From assembly GCA_900554225.1 (NCBI GenBank), contig USGH01000094.1:1-8966 (forward strand): a DNA stretch of 8,966 bases, written 5' to 3'. The notes below the pieces were generated by a model. The model searched no databases. It was not told the origin of the DNA and saw nothing but the letters and a program-made list of their open reading frames with translations. Shown one piece after another: positions 6,212-8,966 of the stretch; position 1 is the first letter of the stretch; the number at the start of each line of letters is the position of its first letter. Origin of the DNA: an uncultured Eubacteriales bacterium. Lineage in GTDB: Bacteria > Bacillota > Clostridia > Oscillospirales > CAG-272. The position numbers and the translations under genes are program-made.

Positions 6212-7105
6212 TCACGCCTTCATTTCATATGTAACCGTTTTGCCGAACGCGAGTACACCGATGGCATCCGGACCGATGGACGCGCCAATGATGGGTCCAA
6301 TGTACCACACCTGTACATCCCGGCACGGCACCTCGCTGCGGATCATATCCACAAACGTCTGTACCTCCTCCGGCGCACAGTCCGCGTGTATGACGTATAC
6401 CGTCTGCTTTTCCGGTTCGATGATGTTTTCTTTCAATAAAGCAGCCATCTCACGGAGAGACGCCTGTCTGCCCTTGACCTTCTTGATCGGGGTCTGTACG
6501 CCGTTCGCATCGGAAATGAGGATCGGCTTCACGCCCATGAGATTGCCGAAAAACGCCGAGGAAGCCGACACTCTGCCCGCACGCTTCAGGTATTCGAGCG
6601 TATGGACGGTGATGTACTGGAGCACGTTATTACGGATCCCGGTGATGTACTCCGCTACCTCCGCCGCTGATTTGCCGGTTTTGGCGTAACGGGCCGCCTC
6701 CAGTGCGAGAATCCCCTCGCCGTAGGACGCGTTCAGGGAATCGATGCAGTAGATCCTGCCGTCCGGGTAGGTTTCCGTGAGCTTCTGCGCCACCACTGCC
6801 GCGGTATTGACGGAGCCGGACTGCTTGGTGGAACACGCGATATACACAATGTCATAGCCCTCGTCGAGATATTTCTCAAAAACGCGATGGAATTCCTCCG
6901 GCGGGACCTGTGTGGTGGTGATCCGATTGCCCGCTCGGATGGTATCAAAGAAGGCGTGAACCTCTTCCGGCGACCAGGTTAAGAGCGCCGGGGAGCTTTT
7001 TCCATCCAGTATGGTCGTCATCCGGGCATAATCGATGTCATTTGCCTCCATCAGAGCCGGATTCAGATCCGCGCAGGAATCGGTTATGATCTTTACGTTT
7101 CGCAT
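6212..7105 (-). CDS. DegV family fatty-acid-binding protein (FakB-like)
   Basis: Binds a single fatty acid and presents its carboxylate to FakA for phosphorylation, then carries acyl-phosphate to PlsY. 297 residues, within the family's usual range. Seen: TDSCADL (8-14); TTTQVP (63-68), corresponding to the ligand-contacting Thr region; CSTKQSGS (91-98), the Ser region; LEYLKRAGRVS (170-180), including the conserved Arg; and GPIIGASIGPDAIG (270-283). In the last motif Ser276 replaces the His of typical FakB (GxHxGPG) and Asp280 replaces Gly. This marks a subgroup whose ligand contact may differ. Start ATG 7105 has only a weak GGAAAAG ribosome binding site and lies 21 nt after the preceding stop. 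It is followed 31 nt later by fakA, which supports a FakB role. Confidence 0.93.
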   Translation of the reverse strand: MRNVKIITDSCADLNPALMEANDIDYARMTTILDGKSSPALLTWSPEEVHAFFDTIRAGNRITTTQVPPEEFHRVFEKYLDEGYDIVYIACSTKQSGSVNTAAVVAQKLTETYPDGRIYCIDSLNASYGEGILALEAARYAKTGKSAAEVAEYITGIRNNVLQYITVHTLEYLKRAGRVSASSAFFGNLMGVKPILISDANGVQTPIKKVKGRQASLREMAALLKENIIEPEKQTVYVIHADCAPEEVQTFVDMIRSEVPCRDVQVWYIGPIIGASIGPDAIGVLAFGKTVTYEMKA

Positions 7106-7126
7106 GACTTTTCCACGGAGGTTGCT

Positions 7127-7975
7127 TTATCCCTCCTCGTGCCTTTCTTTTGTGATAGAATCCTTTGCACCGTCCGGTTCCGTATCCTCGGACACATCCG
7201 CATTGTCCCGGAATTTTCCCACGATCGCCCGCAGCTTTTGCCTCTGTGCCGCGTTCAGCTTTTCAATCGCCTGCACAAGCTGTTTTTCACTCAGTGCTTT
7301 GAGCTTGCTGTTCTTCATGGTATCAAAGTGCATATTCGGATAGATCCGCACCACCCGCTCGCTCGGATACCATTTGTCCAGAAATCTGCCGTATGTTCCG
7401 TGAGACAGCTTCTCCGGCGACTGGCGGCGCATCCGTTCCCGGTTGATCACCATGGCGGACAGAACGGTATCAAGAGCAAAAAATACACAGCCGACCCACG
7501 TCAGAACGATCCCAACCGTCAACGGAATCCGTTCGATCAGGCGGAACAGGGGCGGATATATGTCATGCACCCAGACAAGTGCGAGGATTCCCCAGAAAAA
7601 GCAGTAGAGAAGATTGATCCTGCCGTTGAAATTGAGCGGGAAACGGGAGTAGTTCCAGGAAATGGTACCGACGGTTTTCTCCTGCACGACGCTGCACGCG
7701 TATTCGTAAACACCGCCGATGATCGTACCGCAGGCAAAGATCCAAAGATCGCGTGCCTCGCGCAGCGGATAAAGCGTGATGGTCATGAGAACCGCGCCAA
7801 AGCCGTACACAAGGTTGAACGGACCGATCACCAGTCCCTTGCGGCTTTCGATTTTGTGATAGCGGAGCATACACCACAGCGTCTCAATCACAACGCCGAG
7901 AAAACAGCCGGCGAAAAATACGCCGTAGAGGATATAAAACCAGTTCGGATCTGAAAAAATGCCGTTTCTTCCCAT
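7127..7975 (-). CDS. CmpB-type putative ABC transporter permease (membrane protein)
   Basis: 282 residues. About five membrane segments are visible (roughly 12-36, 46-70, 77-97, 118-138, 149-177), followed by a charged cytoplasmic tail of about 100 residues rich in Lys, Arg and Glu. GLVIGPFNLVYGFGA (47-61) and SWNYSRFPLNFNGRINL (106-122) match the conserved RGxxxGP..YGFG and WdYS..PfN..G signatures of the family Pfam calls ABC_trans_CmpB (putative ABC transporter type IV). The family name is historical; no ATPase partner is nearby and the function is not established. Start ATG 7975 has GGGAG 5 nt upstream. It sits 58 nt after ftsH and 21 nt before the DegV gene, so it is probably in the same transcript. 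Confidence 0.8.
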   Translation of the reverse strand: MGRNGIFSDPNWFYILYGVFFAGCFLGVVIETLWCMLRYHKIESRKGLVIGPFNLVYGFGAVLMTITLYPLREARDLWIFACGTIIGGVYEYACSVVQEKTVGTISWNYSRFPLNFNGRINLLYCFFWGILALVWVHDIYPPLFRLIERIPLTVGIVLTWVGCVFFALDTVLSAMVINRERMRRQSPEKLSHGTYGRFLDKWYPSERVVRIYPNMHFDTMKNSKLKALSEKQLVQAIEKLNAAQRQKLRAIVGKFRDNADVSEDTEPDGAKDSITKERHEEG

Positions 7976-8033
7976 AGCTACTCCCGTTTCTCCGTAGATA
8001 GAATGTCATTCCTGTTGGATTGGAGCGCACGTC

Positions 8034-8966
8034 TTACTGTGCGTTCAGAATCGCCATGAATTCCTCTCCTGTAATCGTCTCTTTTTCGTAGAGATGTGCA
8101 GCAAGGGCATCCAGCTTGGCGCGGTTTTCTTCCAGAATCGAGACGGCCTTGGCGTATTCACGCTTGACCTCCGCCACGACCAGCTTATCGATCTCGGTCT
8201 GTGTTTCGGCGGAACAGGTGAGGGACGTATCCCCGCCCAGATACTGGTTGGTAACGGTCTCCAGTGCCACCATGCCGAATTCGTCGCTCATGCCGTACCG
8301 GGTCAGCATGGCCCGGGCCAGCTTGGTGGCCTGTTCGATGTCGTTGGACGCGCCGGTGGTGACGGAGCCGAACACCACCTCCTCGGCGGCACGGCCGCCG
8401 GTAAACGTGGCGATCTTGTTTTCAATCTCCTCCCGGCTCATCAGATAGTGGTTGCCCACCTCCACCTGCATGGTATAGCCCAGCGCACCGGAGGTCCGGG
8501 GAATGATGGTGATCTTCTGCACCGGGGCGGAGTGGGTCTGACGGGCCGCCACCAGCGCGTGGCCGATCTCGTGATAGGATACGATCCACTTCTCCTTGTC
8601 GGTGAGAATGGCGTTCTTCTTCTGATATCCGGCGATGACGGTCTCGATGCTCTCCTCCAGGTCGGCCTGGGTCACCAGCCTCCGCCCGTCCCGCACCGCC
8701 CGCAGGGCGGCCTCGTTGACGATGTTGGCCAGCTCCGCGCCGGACGCGCCGGAGGCCATCCGGGCCACGGTGGAAAAGTCCACGTTCTCCGCCAGCTTGA
8801 TCTTCCGGGCGTGGACCTTCAGGATCTCCTCCCGGCCCTTCAGGTCCGGCAGCTCCACCGGCACCCGGCGGTCGAAGCGGCCGGGCCGGGTCAGGGCCGG
8901 GTCCAGAGACTCCGGCCGGTTGGTGGCCGCCAGGATGATCACGCCGGAGTTGTCGTCGAAGCCGGC
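8034..8966 (-). CDS. ftsH: ATP-dependent zinc metalloprotease FtsH, C-terminal part
   Basis: 310 residues open to the window edge; the N-terminal membrane segments and Walker A/B lie outside. FtsH is a membrane-anchored hexameric AAA protease that degrades damaged membrane proteins and short-lived regulators. Seen: the AAA second region of homology AATNRPESLDPALTRPGRFDRR (13-34), with its arginine-finger residues; the lid domain (about 45-112); the zinc site HEIGH (132-136); and Asp209 in GASNDIEQAT, the third zinc ligand. The C-terminus ends soon after the protease domain. A GTG at 8942 is only an internal Val codon, not the start. Base composition changes sharply: 8041-8100 is about 45% G+C but 8821-8880 over 70%, with the change near 8290. 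No terminator follows. Confidence 0.96.
   Translation of the reverse strand, partial: AGFDDNSGVIILAATNRPESLDPALTRPGRFDRRVPVELPDLKGREEILKVHARKIKLAENVDFSTVARMASGASGAELANIVNEAALRAVRDGRRLVTQADLEESIETVIAGYQKKNAILTDKEKWIVSYHEIGHALVAARQTHSAPVQKITIIPRTSGALGYTMQVEVGNHYLMSREEIENKIATFTGGRAAEEVVFGSVTTGASNDIEQATKLARAMLTRYGMSDEFGMVALETVTNQYLGGDTSLTCSAETQTEIDKLVVAEVKREYAKAVSILEENRAKLDALAAHLYEKETITGEEFMAILNAQ

Noticed and set aside
8015..8050. Terminator after ftsH (CGCAC/GTGCG hairpin around the stop codon)
   Set aside because: Only five pairs, overlapping the stop, and no T-run follows, so transcription probably continues into the CmpB-type gene.

Overview
The window reads as a moderately GC-rich Bacillota (Clostridia-type, probably gut or rumen) chromosome fragment. 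This is inferred from the gene set: AsnA-type asparagine synthetase, a DegV/FakB-FakA-PlsY fatty-acid group, a CmpB-type membrane protein and FtsH. Strong AGGAG-type ribosome binding sites and near-consensus sigma-A promoters agree. All eight recognisable genes lie on the minus strand, so the map is described from high to low coordinates. Both ends are cut inside genes: ftsH loses its 5' end at 8966 and a GH5 glycoside hydrolase loses its 3' end at base 1. I see no tRNA, rRNA, CRISPR array, insertion sequence or phage gene.

Block 1 (8966 to about 3717) is a tight co-directional run: ftsH (AAA protease, C-terminal half), a CmpB-family membrane protein, a DegV/FakB fatty-acid-binding protein, fakA (fatty acid kinase, broken into two frames) and plsY (acyl-phosphate:glycerol-3-phosphate acyltransferase). 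It ends in a strong hairpin terminator at 3717-3751. FakB presents a fatty acid, FakA phosphorylates it, and PlsY transfers the acyl-phosphate to glycerol-3-phosphate. Three consecutive steps from free fatty acid to lysophosphatidic acid are therefore adjacent.

Block 2 (3665 to 1742) is a two-gene unit with its own near-perfect promoter (TTGACA, 17 bp, TATACT): a cytoplasmic alpha/beta hydrolase followed by a Gfo/Idh/MocA oxidoreductase with an unusual SKWHVHA loop in place of the glycine-rich NAD motif. The 231-bp gap after it holds a hairpin-like element and the asnA promoter.

Block 3 (1570 to 1) is asnA, driven by TTGACG, 17 bp, TATAAT, followed 55 bp later by a GH5 glycoside hydrolase with its own strong ribosome binding site. 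A perfect 10-bp inverted repeat has one arm inside the promoter spacer and the other across the asnA start codon.

The main oddities are these. (1) fakA contains two divergent copies of the same 46-codon segment joined with a one-base frame shift, at the edge of a very GC-rich patch. (2) ftsH shows a similarly sharp rise in GC towards the window end. Together they suggest either recombination with a GC-rich relative or a chimeric metagenomic assembly. (3) The asnA inverted repeat could silence read-through messages. (4) The DegV/FakB protein has Ser where the family usually has a ligand-contacting His. I do not see convincing evidence of a wholly new multi-gene system.
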